From assembly GCF_001425045.1 (NCBI RefSeq), contig NZ_LMDJ01000002.1:1-64000 (forward strand): DNA of 64,000 nucleotides. The letters run 5' to 3'. The translations under genes and the position numbers were made by a program. Shown here piece by piece: positions 37,950 through 46,857 of the stretch. The notes under the pieces are model-generated. The model searched no databases. It was not told the origin of the DNA and saw only the letters and a program-made list of their open reading frames with translations. Each line of letters starts with the position of its first letter. Position 1 is the stretch's first letter. This stretch comes from Massilia sp. Root351 (GTDB lineage: Bacteria > Pseudomonadota > Gammaproteobacteria > Burkholderiales > Burkholderiaceae_D).

Positions 37950-38957
37950 TCAGGACGCAGGGCTGGAGACCCGAATGCGGTCGCCGTCCGTTTGCACGTT
38001 CAGGCCGAAGCCCACGTGCAGCAGGCGCGCGAAGGCTTCCACATTGTGCGCATCGAACACGCCGCCGATGGCGATGCGCGCGGCAGCGTCGTCCTCGATC
38101 ACCAGCTGCCGGCGGCCGTAGCGGTTGAACTGGCGCGCCGCGTCGGCCAGGCTCACCTGGTCGAACACCAGTTTGCCCTGCAGCCAGCTCAAGCTGGCGC
38201 TCAACTGCTGGCTGGACTTCCTGGTCACCAGCACATTGGCGACGTCGGCCACGGCGGCGTCGTCGCGCGCCAGCACGGTGGCGCTGGCGCGCGCGGTCTT
38301 CACCTGCACGCGTCCTTCCAGTACCGCCACGCGCAGCCGGTCGCCTTCGCGGAACAGTGAAAATTTGGTGCCCAGCACCGTCACGGTCTGCTTGCCGGCA
38401 TGAACCACGAACGGCCGTTTCGCGTCATGGGCGATGTCGAAGAACGCTTCGCCCTGGTCCAGCCACACTTCGCGCGCCTTGGGCGTGACGGCGGTGCGCA
38501 ATTTTGTGGCGGTGTTCAACGTCAGGTGCGAGCCGTCGGCCAGGGCCACCGATTCGCGCTGGCCGCGCGCGGTGGCATAGCGCTGCGTATCGGACTGTCC
38601 AAAACCGCCCAGCCCGCCAAGGCCGCCAAGGTCGGTCACCAGCACCAGGGCCAGCACAGCCAGGCTCAGGCCGGCGGCCGCGCGGTATACCGGCGGCCGC
38701 GCCAGCCATGCCAGGCGCGCGCGCCTGGGCGGCTCTGCGCCAAGGGCAGGGGATGGTGTTTGCAGCGCGCGCAGGCGGTCGGCACGGCGCCAGGCGTGGT
38801 CCAGGCGCAGGTAGGCAACCCGGTTGGCGGTGGATGCGTTCAGCCATTCGTCCAGTGCCTGCTGGCGTTCGGACGGCAAGCCCGCGTCGTTGCCGTCACG
38901 TTCCGCGATCCAGTCGGCCGCCCGTGCTTCAATTTCATTCAGTGCTTCAGATTTCAT
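37950..38957 (-). CDS. FecR-type anti-sigma factor / signal transducer
   Basis: 335 residues. N-terminal DUF4880 sigma-binding region (about 8-52, ALDEWLNASTANRVAY), a single membrane span (about 90-110) followed by a glycine-rich stretch, a FecR domain (about 115-215, ATARGQRESVALADGSHLTLN, VLGTKFSLF) and a C-terminal STN-like domain (about 255-330, LADAARQFNRYG). It sits in the inner membrane, holding the sigma factor until the periplasmic side contacts the receptor's STN domain. Its ATG overlaps the stop of the sigma gene by 4 nt. The divergent TonB receptor with STN domain is its likely partner. Confidence 0.9.
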   Translation of the reverse strand: MKSEALNEIEARAADWIAERDGNDAGLPSERQQALDEWLNASTANRVAYLRLDHAWRRADRLRALQTPSPALGAEPPRRARLAWLARPPVYRAAAGLSLAVLALVLVTDLGGLGGLGGFGQSDTQRYATARGQRESVALADGSHLTLNTATKLRTAVTPKAREVWLDQGEAFFDIAHDAKRPFVVHAGKQTVTVLGTKFSLFREGDRLRVAVLEGRVQVKTARASATVLARDDAAVADVANVLVTRKSSQQLSASLSWLQGKLVFDQVSLADAARQFNRYGRRQLVIEDDAAARIAIGGVFDAHNVEAFARLLHVGFGLNVQTDGDRIRVSSPAS

Positions 38958-39529
38958 TGTATGGTTCCTTTCTTGCGCGCCGCCGCAATGCGCGCAGCGG
39001 CGGCGCTGCCACCCAGCGCGGCCGCCTGCAGCGCCACAGCCAGGGCGCGCACGCCCTTGGACACCTGGCGTTCCACCGTGTCCTCTGTGATGCCCATGCG
39101 CGAGGCTACCTCGCGCTGCGACAAGCCTTCTATCTTGCGCAGTTCGACCACTTCGCGGCAACGGGCCGGCAGCAGGTTCAGGGCAAGCTGCAGCAGCCGC
39201 AGCTCGCTGCGCGCGGCCAGATGCCGTTCGGGACTCAGCTCATCGATGGTCGGCGCCAGCGTATCCATGTCGGCGAAGGCTTCGATGGAAACGATTTGCG
39301 CGCGGCGTGCACGGTCGATCAGCAGATTGCGGGCTGTCGACAACACGAATGCCTGGGCCGATTCGGGCCGGCGCTGCGCGCAGCCGTCGTAGACGCGCGC
39401 GTACACTTCCTGCCGCAAATCGGCGATCTCGCCCGCATCGCGCCAGTTGCGGCGCAAATAGCGTTCGAGCACGCCTTCCAGCGGCAGGACCTGTTCGACA
39501 AACCAGGCGCTTAATTCATCATCTTTCAA
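38954..39529 (-). CDS. ECF-type RNA polymerase sigma factor (FecI-like)
   Basis: 191 residues from TTG 39529. Region sigma-2 (about 15-80, LRQEVYARVYDGC; FVLSTARNLLIDRARR) and region sigma-4 (about 115-170, LLPARCREVVELRKIEGLSQREVA) are present. TTG 39529 is chosen because GAGGGG stands 5 nt upstream; TTG 39544 is an in-frame alternative and no ATG start keeps the N-terminus. It overlaps the anti-sigma gene by 4 nt. The pair is divergent from the TonB receptor with an STN domain, the classic cell-surface-signalling layout, here not next to iron genes but to a peptide-degradation run. Confidence 0.88.
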   Translation of the reverse strand: MKDDELSAWFVEQVLPLEGVLERYLRRNWRDAGEIADLRQEVYARVYDGCAQRRPESAQAFVLSTARNLLIDRARRAQIVSIEAFADMDTLAPTIDELSPERHLAARSELRLLQLALNLLPARCREVVELRKIEGLSQREVASRMGITEDTVERQVSKGVRALAVALQAAALGGSAAAARIAAARKKGTIQ

Positions 39530-39611
39530 TCCGACCCCTCGCAAGTTTGCGGTTCAGCCATCATCCTCGTTGCCCTCAACGTCCTATATAGTAAGACGAG
39601 GCAGCGAAAAA

Positions 39612-39663
39612 AATCCGGTATCCCGCAACGAAATATATTTTTGAGCGAAATGCATACCGGATT
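39612..39663. promoter_or_regulatory. Long-spaced inverted repeat between sigma and receptor genes
   Basis: AATCCGGTAT (39612-39621) and ATACCGGATT (39654-39663) are exact reverse complements, with 32 nt of AT-rich spacer. They stand midway between the divergent ECF sigma gene and the TonB receptor gene. Each arm could be half of a sigma-dependent promoter element reading in opposite directions or a looped operator. Confidence 0.6.
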
Positions 39664-39716
39664 GCGGCGCGGGGTTCGTCTTAGTTTGGTGGAGACACCC
39701 TAAAAAAGAGAAAACA

Positions 39717-42173
39717 ATGAAACCGAAAACAACGATGAAGCTCCTGGTCCGGCTGGCCGTCGCTGGCGCAGTGGTATTGTGCGCCGGCGTGCAGGCCCAG
39801 GAACGCAATTTCGATATCGCCGGCGGCGAGTTGAAGGCTGCACTGGATGCGTATGCGGCGCAGTCGGGCACGCAGCTGATCTACAAGATAGAGGACGTCA
39901 AGGGCCGCAGCACCAAAGGCATCAAGCGGGCGTTGTCGTCCGAAGAAGCGTTGCGGCAGCTGCTCGATGGCACTTCGCTGTCGGTGCGGCGCGACGTATC
40001 GGGCGCCCTGGTGATATTTGTCGATGCGCCGCCGCCCAGGCCGGAAAAACGCGCGCAGACCGAGCCGCCCGCCATGGACACGGTGGTCGTCAGCGCCACC
40101 CGGCGCCGCGAACCGGCGCGCGAAGTGCCGATGCAGGTCAGCCGGCTGTCGACCGAGAAGCTGAGCCGCTCCGGCGCCAAGTCCTTGCAGGACTACCTGG
40201 GCAACGAGGCTGGCGTCGATGTCAAAAGCACCGGCGGGCCCGGCATCGGAACCCTGGCCATCCGGGGCGTGAGCACCGGAACCCAGACCATAGCGACGGT
40301 CGGCGTGTACATCGACGACGTGGCGTTCGGCTCCAGCACCGCTGTCGCCAATGGCGCGCAAATGGCGCTGGACATGGCCTTGCTGGACCTGAGCCACATT
40401 GAACTGCTGCGCGGTCCGCAGGGCACGCTCTACGGCGCCAGCGCGATGGGCGGCCTGCTCAAGTACGTGACCAACGACCCGGATACCTTCGAGTTTTCCG
40501 GCAAAGCCGCGTTGAGCGTTTCCGGCACGCGGGGCGGGGGCGTCAACCACACACTGAGCGCGGTGGTCAACGTGCCGCTGAAAGAGGACGTCGCGGGCCT
40601 GCGCATGTCGGCCTTCACCGACCACGCGGGCGGCAGCATCGACAGCGTAGGTTCGCCCAGCCGGCAGAACATCGACCGTGGCAACACGCGCGGCGCCCGG
40701 CTCGCCCTGCTGCTTACGCCCACCAGCCGGCTCAGGGTGCGGCTGACCGGAACCGCCCAGAACATCAGCCGTGAAGGTTACGAGTTTGTCGACTACAGCG
40801 CCGCCACCGGCCGCCCCATCGAGGGCGAGACCATCCGGCGCCTGTATGCCGCCGAACCCTATAGCGTGAAGATTGGCCTGCTGGCGGCCGATATCGAATA
40901 CGACTTCGGCTGGGCGCGGCTCAATTCCATCACCTCGCGCCAGCGCGTGCGCTCCAGCGCTGCCACCGACGCCAGCGCTGGCTATATTCCGCTGCTGGCC
41001 GATTTCGGCATGGACCTGGGCAGCACCCCCGCGCTGGTCAGGGTGGCGCTGGACAAGTCTACGCAAGAGCTGCGCCTGACGTCCAGGCCCGACAAGCAGC
41101 TCGAATGGCTGGCCGGCTTCTATTACAACCAGGAGAAAAGCAACAACCGGCAGCGCGTGAAAAGTACCCTGGCCAGCGGGGCGCCGGGATCCGATCTGCT
41201 GACGGCGGAAGTGCCCGCCAGCTATCGGGAAGCGGCGCTGTATGGCGATCTGACCTGGAAATTCGCCAAGAACCTGTCCGTGACGGGCGGCCTGAGGGTG
41301 GCGCGCAACGAGCAGCAATATGTGCAGCGCTCCGACGGGCTGCTCGCCGGCGGTGCGCAAGTCATCGACGCCCGTTCCGCCGACACCAGCCGCACCTGGC
41401 TGCTGACCGCGCGCTACGGCCTGACGCCAGCCAGCTCGGTCTATGTGCGCGCCGCCACCGGCTACCGGCCCGGCGGACCGAACTCGGTGCTGAGGGATCC
41501 GCACACCGGTGCACTGAACGGCCTGCCGGCGTTCCAGCCGGACACCTTGACCAGCCATGAGCTTGGCTACAAGGCCGATTTGCTGGGCAAGCGCCTTTCA
41601 GTCGAGGCGGCGCTGTTCAAGCTGGACTGGAGGAATCTGCAGCAGTACCGGCCGATCAACGGCGTGTCGGCAATCGTCAATGCCGGCGCGGCGCGCGTGC
41701 GTGGCGCCGAACTAATGCTGGGCTACCGGCCGGATGCCCATTGGACCCTGGCCGGCAACGCCGCCTACCTGGACGCCGTGCTGACCGACGATGCGCCCGG
41801 CCTGGGCGCGCTGGCCGGCGCGCGCATGCCGGCCAGCGCCCGCCTGTCGGCCAGCCTGAGCGCCAATTACGCCTTTGAGCTGGCCGGTTTCGCCAGCTAC
41901 GCCGGGGTGGCGCAACGCTACGTCGGCGCGCGCAACGGCGGCTTTCCGGGCAGCGTAGCGATGCCGCTGTATCGGCTGCCGGCCTATGCGCTGACCGATC
42001 TGCAAGCCGGGATCGATTTTAAACGCTACAGCATCGCCCTGTTTGCGCGCAACCTGTTCGACAAGCGTGCCCAGTTGGGAGCGGACAGTACAGTGCAGGC
42101 ACTGGGCGGCCCGGTCTGGGTGTCATTGGCCAAGGCGCGCACGCTGGGCGCCACGGTGACAGTGCCGTTCTAA
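39717..42173 (+). CDS. TonB-dependent receptor with STN signalling domain
   Basis: 818 residues. A signal peptide ends near VQAQ; next comes an STN domain (about 28-105, FDIAGGELKAALDAYAAQSG), then plug (about 125-250, LRGPQGTLYGASAMGG), then barrel with GYRPGGPN and a final Phe (TVTVPF). The STN domain is the part that contacts FecR to start cell-surface signalling, so this receptor both imports and reports its ligand. The following genes encode an MFS carrier, peptidases, D-glutamate and tryptophan catabolism, so the ligand is probably a peptide (inference). A 104-nt gap separates it from the MFS gene. Confidence 0.92.
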   Translation: MKPKTTMKLLVRLAVAGAVVLCAGVQAQERNFDIAGGELKAALDAYAAQSGTQLIYKIEDVKGRSTKGIKRALSSEEALRQLLDGTSLSVRRDVSGALVIFVDAPPPRPEKRAQTEPPAMDTVVVSATRRREPAREVPMQVSRLSTEKLSRSGAKSLQDYLGNEAGVDVKSTGGPGIGTLAIRGVSTGTQTIATVGVYIDDVAFGSSTAVANGAQMALDMALLDLSHIELLRGPQGTLYGASAMGGLLKYVTNDPDTFEFSGKAALSVSGTRGGGVNHTLSAVVNVPLKEDVAGLRMSAFTDHAGGSIDSVGSPSRQNIDRGNTRGARLALLLTPTSRLRVRLTGTAQNISREGYEFVDYSAATGRPIEGETIRRLYAAEPYSVKIGLLAADIEYDFGWARLNSITSRQRVRSSAATDASAGYIPLLADFGMDLGSTPALVRVALDKSTQELRLTSRPDKQLEWLAGFYYNQEKSNNRQRVKSTLASGAPGSDLLTAEVPASYREAALYGDLTWKFAKNLSVTGGLRVARNEQQYVQRSDGLLAGGAQVIDARSADTSRTWLLTARYGLTPASSVYVRAATGYRPGGPNSVLRDPHTGALNGLPAFQPDTLTSHELGYKADLLGKRLSVEAALFKLDWRNLQQYRPINGVSAIVNAGAARVRGAELMLGYRPDAHWTLAGNAAYLDAVLTDDAPGLGALAGARMPASARLSASLSANYAFELAGFASYAGVAQRYVGARNGGFPGSVAMPLYRLPAYALTDLQAGIDFKRYSIALFARNLFDKRAQLGADSTVQALGGPVWVSLAKARTLGATVTVPF

Positions 42174-42277
42174 GCCACCCGCGCGGCTAGCCGGCGCAGT
42201 TGCCGGCACATCCGCACGCTGCCGGCGGCGTTCCGCCGCCGGATCCACATTCTCTTTTTCTTCTAGGGGCTACGCTC

Positions 42278-43642
42278 ATGGACAATCACGTCTTGCATTT
42301 CGCTGCGCCGCCGCAGTCCACCACCTCGTCCGCGGGCGGCCTGCTGGCCGGCTACGGGCTGCTGGTGCTGGTAATCGCCACCATTTTCAGCGCGCTGGAC
42401 CGGCAGATCCTGGTGCTGTTGGCAGAGCCGATGCGCCAGAGCCTGGGCCTGTCGGACACCAGGCTGGGCTTGGTGCAGGGTGTCGGCATCACCCTGTTCG
42501 CCGGCGCGGCCGCCGTGCCGTTGGGCTGGCTGGCCGACCGCTACGGCCGCCGCACGCTGCTGGCCGCCTGCGTCCTGGTGTGGGGCGCCGCCACCGCAGC
42601 CTGCGGCATGGCGCAGGATTTCACTTCGCTGTTCGTCGCGGCCATCGGCCTGGGCATCGGCGAAGCCGGGCTGGCGCCCATCGTCTACGGGCTGATACCG
42701 GAGATCGTGCCGGAGCGCCGCCGCGTGCTGGCCAACGGCGTGTACACGCTGGCTGCCATCCTCGGCTCGGGCCTGGGGATGGCGCTCAGCGGCGCGCTGG
42801 TGGACGCGCTGGACGGCGTGCGTCCGCTGTTGCCGCCCATCCTGCAGGCGCTGGAGTCCTGGCGCCTGGCCTTTCTTGCCGTGGCGCTGCCCGGCCCCCT
42901 GGTAGCGCTGGCGGTGCTGCTGATACGGCTGCATCCGCAGCGCGCCGCCGCCCATGCGCCATCCGAACAGGCCAAGCCCGCCGTGCCCGCCTATATCCGC
43001 GCCCATGGCCGGACCATGGCTTGCGTGTTCGGCGGCTCCGGCCTGATGGCGCTGGGAATCGCGGCGAGCGCCAACTGGGCGCCCATCGTGGCCTCGCGCA
43101 TGTTCGGCGCCACCACCGGCCAGGTGGGGCAGGGGATCGGTGTGGCCTATTTGCTGGGTACGGTGGGCGGCGCGGTGCTGGGCGCGGCCGGCGTGCGGAT
43201 GCTGCGCGGCCGGGCCGGGCTGGCCACGCCGGTGCGGGTAGTCACCATCGGCGCCGTGCTGGCCGCGCTGGCTTCGTTGCTGATGCCGGCCGCGCGCAGC
43301 GCCGACGGCCTGTACTGGCTGTTCGGCGCGCAGGTGGCAGCGCTGATCGCCGGCAGCGTGCTGGTGCCGACCCTGCTACAGGACATGACACCGGCGGCGC
43401 TGCGCTCAAGGCTGATCGCCATCGGCAGCGGCGTGACCGTGGGGCTCTCGGCACTCAGCCCGCTGCTGGTGGGCGCGCTATCCGACCTGCTGCGGGCGGA
43501 CCCCGAGGGGCTGATGACCGCCATGGCAGCCGTCGGCGCGGCCGCCTTTGCACTGGCCGCACTGGTCATGCGCATGGCCGAAAAGCCCTTTGTGAACACC
43601 GTTGCAACCATCCACCCCGACCTCGCGCTGCGCGGGGCTTGA
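42278..43642 (+). CDS. MFS transporter (peptide-catabolism operon)
   Basis: 454 residues with about twelve hydrophobic spans. TM2-TM3 loop PLGWLADRYGRRT is the MFS signature, and FSALDRQILVLLAEPMR plus LGIGEAGLAPIVYG place it with the Spinster/organic-solute MFS group often found beside TonB receptors. It probably carries the receptor's product across the inner membrane. AGGGGC lies 8 nt before ATG 42278; the longer ORF from 42200 is ignored. The next gene starts 19 nt after its stop. Confidence 0.85.
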   Translation: MDNHVLHFAAPPQSTTSSAGGLLAGYGLLVLVIATIFSALDRQILVLLAEPMRQSLGLSDTRLGLVQGVGITLFAGAAAVPLGWLADRYGRRTLLAACVLVWGAATAACGMAQDFTSLFVAAIGLGIGEAGLAPIVYGLIPEIVPERRRVLANGVYTLAAILGSGLGMALSGALVDALDGVRPLLPPILQALESWRLAFLAVALPGPLVALAVLLIRLHPQRAAAHAPSEQAKPAVPAYIRAHGRTMACVFGGSGLMALGIAASANWAPIVASRMFGATTGQVGQGIGVAYLLGTVGGAVLGAAGVRMLRGRAGLATPVRVVTIGAVLAALASLLMPAARSADGLYWLFGAQVAALIAGSVLVPTLLQDMTPAALRSRLIAIGSGVTVGLSALSPLLVGALSDLLRADPEGLMTAMAAVGAAAFALAALVMRMAEKPFVNTVATIHPDLALRGA

Positions 43643-43661
43643 CCGCTTTACTGGAGAGACC

Positions 43662-45323
43662 ATGAACGAGGCAAACATGATAGACAAGACCGGTACGCTG
43701 GACGCGCTGTTCCAGCCCCACAACCGCAGCGACGCGCCCGGCCTGGTGGTCGGCGTGGCGCAGCACGGCCGGCGCCTGTACCGGCGCGGCTTCGGCCTGG
43801 CCAGCGTGGAGCTGGGTGTGGCCAACACCGCCTGGACCCGCATGCGCATCGGCTCGACCAGCAAGCACTTCACCTGCCTGGCAGCGCTGCTGCTGGCCGA
43901 GGAAGGCAAGCTGAACGTGGATGCCGGCGTGCGCGAGTATTTCCCCGCGCTGCCGCCGCTGCGTGGCGAACCCACCCTGCGCCAGCTCATGACGCACACC
44001 AGCGGCTACCGCTGCTTCCTGGACCTGGCCTCGATCGGCGACGGCATGGCCATCAAGCCGCAGGGTGCGGCCCTGGCCGCGCAGTTGCGCCAGACGGCGG
44101 TAAATTTCGCGCCGGGAGAAAAGATCTTGTACTGCAACGGCGGCTACCACCTGCTGTCCCTGGTGATAGAGAAGGTGGCCGGCATGCCCTTTGAGCAGTT
44201 CCTGAAGGAGCGCATCTTCACGCCGCTGGGGATGGTGGACACGATCTCGTCTCCCAGCGATTTCGAGATCCATCGCGGCATGGCCACGCTGCACGTGCCG
44301 CGCCCGCCCGAGCAGGGCGGCGGCTGGCGCCTCGGGATTTTCCCGACCGAGGAATTGCGCGGCGAGGGCGCCATGATCTCCACGCTGGACGATATGCTGA
44401 CCTGGCTCGCGCATCTGCGTTCAACCAGCAAGACGGTGGGCAGCGAGGCCAGCTGGCGCCAGATGACCACCCGCGCCACGCTGAATAACGGGCTGTCCGT
44501 GCCTTATGGGCTGGGCCTGATGCTGCACGGCTACCGGGGCGTGGAGGTGATCCACCATGCCGGCGGCGTGGTCGGCGGCACCTGCCAGATGATCACCGTG
44601 CCCAGTCACGCGCTCGACATCATCATCATGACCAACGGCGCGCAGGCCAATCCCATGGACCTGGGCTACAGCATCATCGACACCATGCTGGGCGACGCCT
44701 TGCCTGCCGCCGCGCGCGAAAAGGCTGCCGCCGCGCGTTTCCAGCCTATGCTGGGGACGCGCTACCATTCCGGCGCCTCCGGGCTGGTATGCGGCTTTAC
44801 CGAAGCGCCGGAAGGGAAGCTGGGCCTGAGCTTCCTGGACAGCCTGCCGGTGCCGATGACGGAACACGATGCCAGCTTGCGCATCGGTTTCGAGGAGTTG
44901 GCGCTGGGGCCGTTGGAAGTGCCGGCCGCCGCGCTGGCGATGGAAGGCCAGCAGGCGCCGCCCACGCTCACGCTCAGCGAGGGCGGCCGTGCCGAGCGCT
45001 ACGAGCGCCTGCCTGCCACGCCGCCGGCCCTGGCCGAAGTGGGCCTGGCCTTGCTGGGCCGCTACCACGCGCCGGACCTGGGAGCCGATGCGCTGATGCG
45101 CTTCGACGGCGCCCAGCTGAAACTGGAAGTGTTCGGCGCGCACGGCTGCGACGTCATGGTGCTGGAAGCGTTTTCGGACCTGGTGTTCGGCCTGCGCTTC
45201 GGCGGTGAATACCCGCCCTTGCGCGGTGTGCTCAGCGCCGAACGGTCGGACGGCGCGGTCAAGGCGTTCCGCATCAACACGCACCGCACCCGCAACCTGC
45301 GCTTCGAGCGCCTGGCCGACTGA
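43662..45323 (+). CDS. S12-family serine hydrolase, D-aminopeptidase-like
   Basis: 553 residues. The catalytic penicillin-binding-protein motifs are complete: STSK (Ser 65, Lys 68), YCN (Tyr 157, Asn 159) and HAGG near residue 298 where class C beta-lactamases have KTG. HxG in place of KTG is the hallmark of D-aminopeptidase (DAP); spacing and the extra beta-barrel domains in the last 190 residues agree. The family removes N-terminal D-amino acids from peptides or D-amino-acid amides. No signal peptide, so it acts after import. GGAGAG precedes the ATG. The M81 peptidase gene follows after 11 nt. Confidence 0.82.
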   Translation: MNEANMIDKTGTLDALFQPHNRSDAPGLVVGVAQHGRRLYRRGFGLASVELGVANTAWTRMRIGSTSKHFTCLAALLLAEEGKLNVDAGVREYFPALPPLRGEPTLRQLMTHTSGYRCFLDLASIGDGMAIKPQGAALAAQLRQTAVNFAPGEKILYCNGGYHLLSLVIEKVAGMPFEQFLKERIFTPLGMVDTISSPSDFEIHRGMATLHVPRPPEQGGGWRLGIFPTEELRGEGAMISTLDDMLTWLAHLRSTSKTVGSEASWRQMTTRATLNNGLSVPYGLGLMLHGYRGVEVIHHAGGVVGGTCQMITVPSHALDIIIMTNGAQANPMDLGYSIIDTMLGDALPAAAREKAAAARFQPMLGTRYHSGASGLVCGFTEAPEGKLGLSFLDSLPVPMTEHDASLRIGFEELALGPLEVPAAALAMEGQQAPPTLTLSEGGRAERYERLPATPPALAEVGLALLGRYHAPDLGADALMRFDGAQLKLEVFGAHGCDVMVLEAFSDLVFGLRFGGEYPPLRGVLSAERSDGAVKAFRINTHRTRNLRFERLAD

Positions 45324-45334
45324 AGGGAGGCGCG

Positions 45335-46831
45335 ATGAAATTCTTTATTGCCCAGTTGGCCACCGAGACCAATACCTTCGCCACCACGCCGACCGGCCGT
45401 GGCGGCTTCGAGGAATGCGGCATTTTCAGGGGCGACGGCAGCCGCGAGGATCCGGACGGCACCGGCGCCATCATGCACGCCTGCCGTTCGATGATGGAAG
45501 CCGACGGCCACCAGGTCGTTGAAGGCCTGTGCACGCTTGCCGAGCCCTCCGGCCGCACCGTGCGCGCAGTGTACGAGGAGCTGCGCGAAATGCTGCTGGA
45601 AGACCTGCGCGCGGCCCTGCCGGTCGACGCGGTGCAGCTGATGCTGCATGGCGCGATGGCGGCGGACGGCTATGACGATTGCGAAGGGGACCTGCTGGCG
45701 CGCGTGCGCGAAATCGTCGGCCCCGGCGTACCGGTGGGCGCAGAGCTGGACTTGCACTGCCATTTCACGGAACTGATGCGCGCCTCGGCGGACGTCATCA
45801 TCGCCTTCAAGGAGTATCCGCACACCGATATCGCCGAGCGCGCGCGGGAGCTGTACCGCATCCTGGCCGACACGCACGCCGGGCGGGTGCGGCCGGTCAC
45901 CGCTGTATTCGACTGCAAGATGGTAGGCGCGTGGCAGACCACGCGCGAGCCGATGAAGGGTTTCGTGCAGCGCATGCAATCCTTCGAGGGGCGGGACGGC
46001 GTGCTGTCGGTGTCGCTGGGCCACGGCTTCCCGTGGGGCGACGTGGCCGATTCCAGCGCCAGGCTGTGGGTCGTCACCGACAACGACACGGCGCTGGCAG
46101 AAAAGCTGGCTGCGCAGCTGGCGCACGAGTTCTGGAACCTGCGTGAACTGGCCGGCGTGCAGGTGCTGCAGCTCGACGCCGCATTGAACCAGGCCCTGAA
46201 CCTGGCCCTGGAGCAGGCCACGGCGCAGAATCCCGGTCCCGTGGTGCTGGCCGACGTGGCCGACAACCCCGGCGGCGGCGCGCCCGGCGACGCCACCTTC
46301 GTGCTGCGGCGGCTGATCGAACGCGGCATCGGCAACGTCGCCATCGGCGCCTTCTGGGACCTCGGTGCGATCCAGATCTGCAAGGACGCCGGCGTGGGCG
46401 CAACCATGGATCTGCGCATCGGCGGCAAGTGCGGTCCCGCCTCGGGCCAGCCGCTGGACCTGCACGTGACCGTGCGCGCGGTCGTCGAAGGCCATAGCCA
46501 GAGCGCGGCGGCCGTGGGCGGGCGGGTGGGGCTGGGCACCTGCGTCTGGGTGGAAGGGCCGAACCGGGTGCACATCCTGCTGGCGTCGCTGCGCGGCCAG
46601 ATATTCTCGCCCGAAGCCTTCACCGGTGTCGGCCTGAGCCTGGAGGACAAGAAGCTGGTGGTGGTGAAATCCGCCGTCCACTTCCACGCCGAGTTCGCGC
46701 CCATCGCCAGCACGGTGCTGTACGCCTCCACCCCCGGCGCCATCGCGCCCGACTTCGCGGCCCTGCCGTACCGGGTGCGCAACCTCGACTACTGGCCGCG
46801 CGTGGCCCAACCGCACGCGGCCTGGCGCTAA
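45335..46831 (+). CDS. M81-family metallopeptidase (MlrC-like)
   Basis: 498 residues. The N-terminal domain (about 1-290) carries LHGAMAADGYDDCEGDLL, the metal-binding stretch ELDLHCHFTE and the EYPHTD His; the C-terminal MlrC domain (about 300-490) shows ADVADNPGGGAPGD. M81 is the family of microcystinase MlrC, which cuts a linear tetrapeptide next to a D-glutamate residue. No signal peptide. GGGAGG precedes the ATG. The next genes handle D-glutamate, so a D-Glu-containing peptide is a fitting substrate (inference). Confidence 0.88.
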   Translation: MKFFIAQLATETNTFATTPTGRGGFEECGIFRGDGSREDPDGTGAIMHACRSMMEADGHQVVEGLCTLAEPSGRTVRAVYEELREMLLEDLRAALPVDAVQLMLHGAMAADGYDDCEGDLLARVREIVGPGVPVGAELDLHCHFTELMRASADVIIAFKEYPHTDIAERARELYRILADTHAGRVRPVTAVFDCKMVGAWQTTREPMKGFVQRMQSFEGRDGVLSVSLGHGFPWGDVADSSARLWVVTDNDTALAEKLAAQLAHEFWNLRELAGVQVLQLDAALNQALNLALEQATAQNPGPVVLADVADNPGGGAPGDATFVLRRLIERGIGNVAIGAFWDLGAIQICKDAGVGATMDLRIGGKCGPASGQPLDLHVTVRAVVEGHSQSAAAVGGRVGLGTCVWVEGPNRVHILLASLRGQIFSPEAFTGVGLSLEDKKLVVVKSAVHFHAEFAPIASTVLYASTPGAIAPDFAALPYRVRNLDYWPRVAQPHAAWR

Positions 46832-46857
46832 ACCCATTGACCGGAACGGACTTTCCC

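Noticed and set aside
39681..41558. 625-codon open frame opposite the STN-type receptor
   Set aside because: Shadow of a confident TonB receptor gene.
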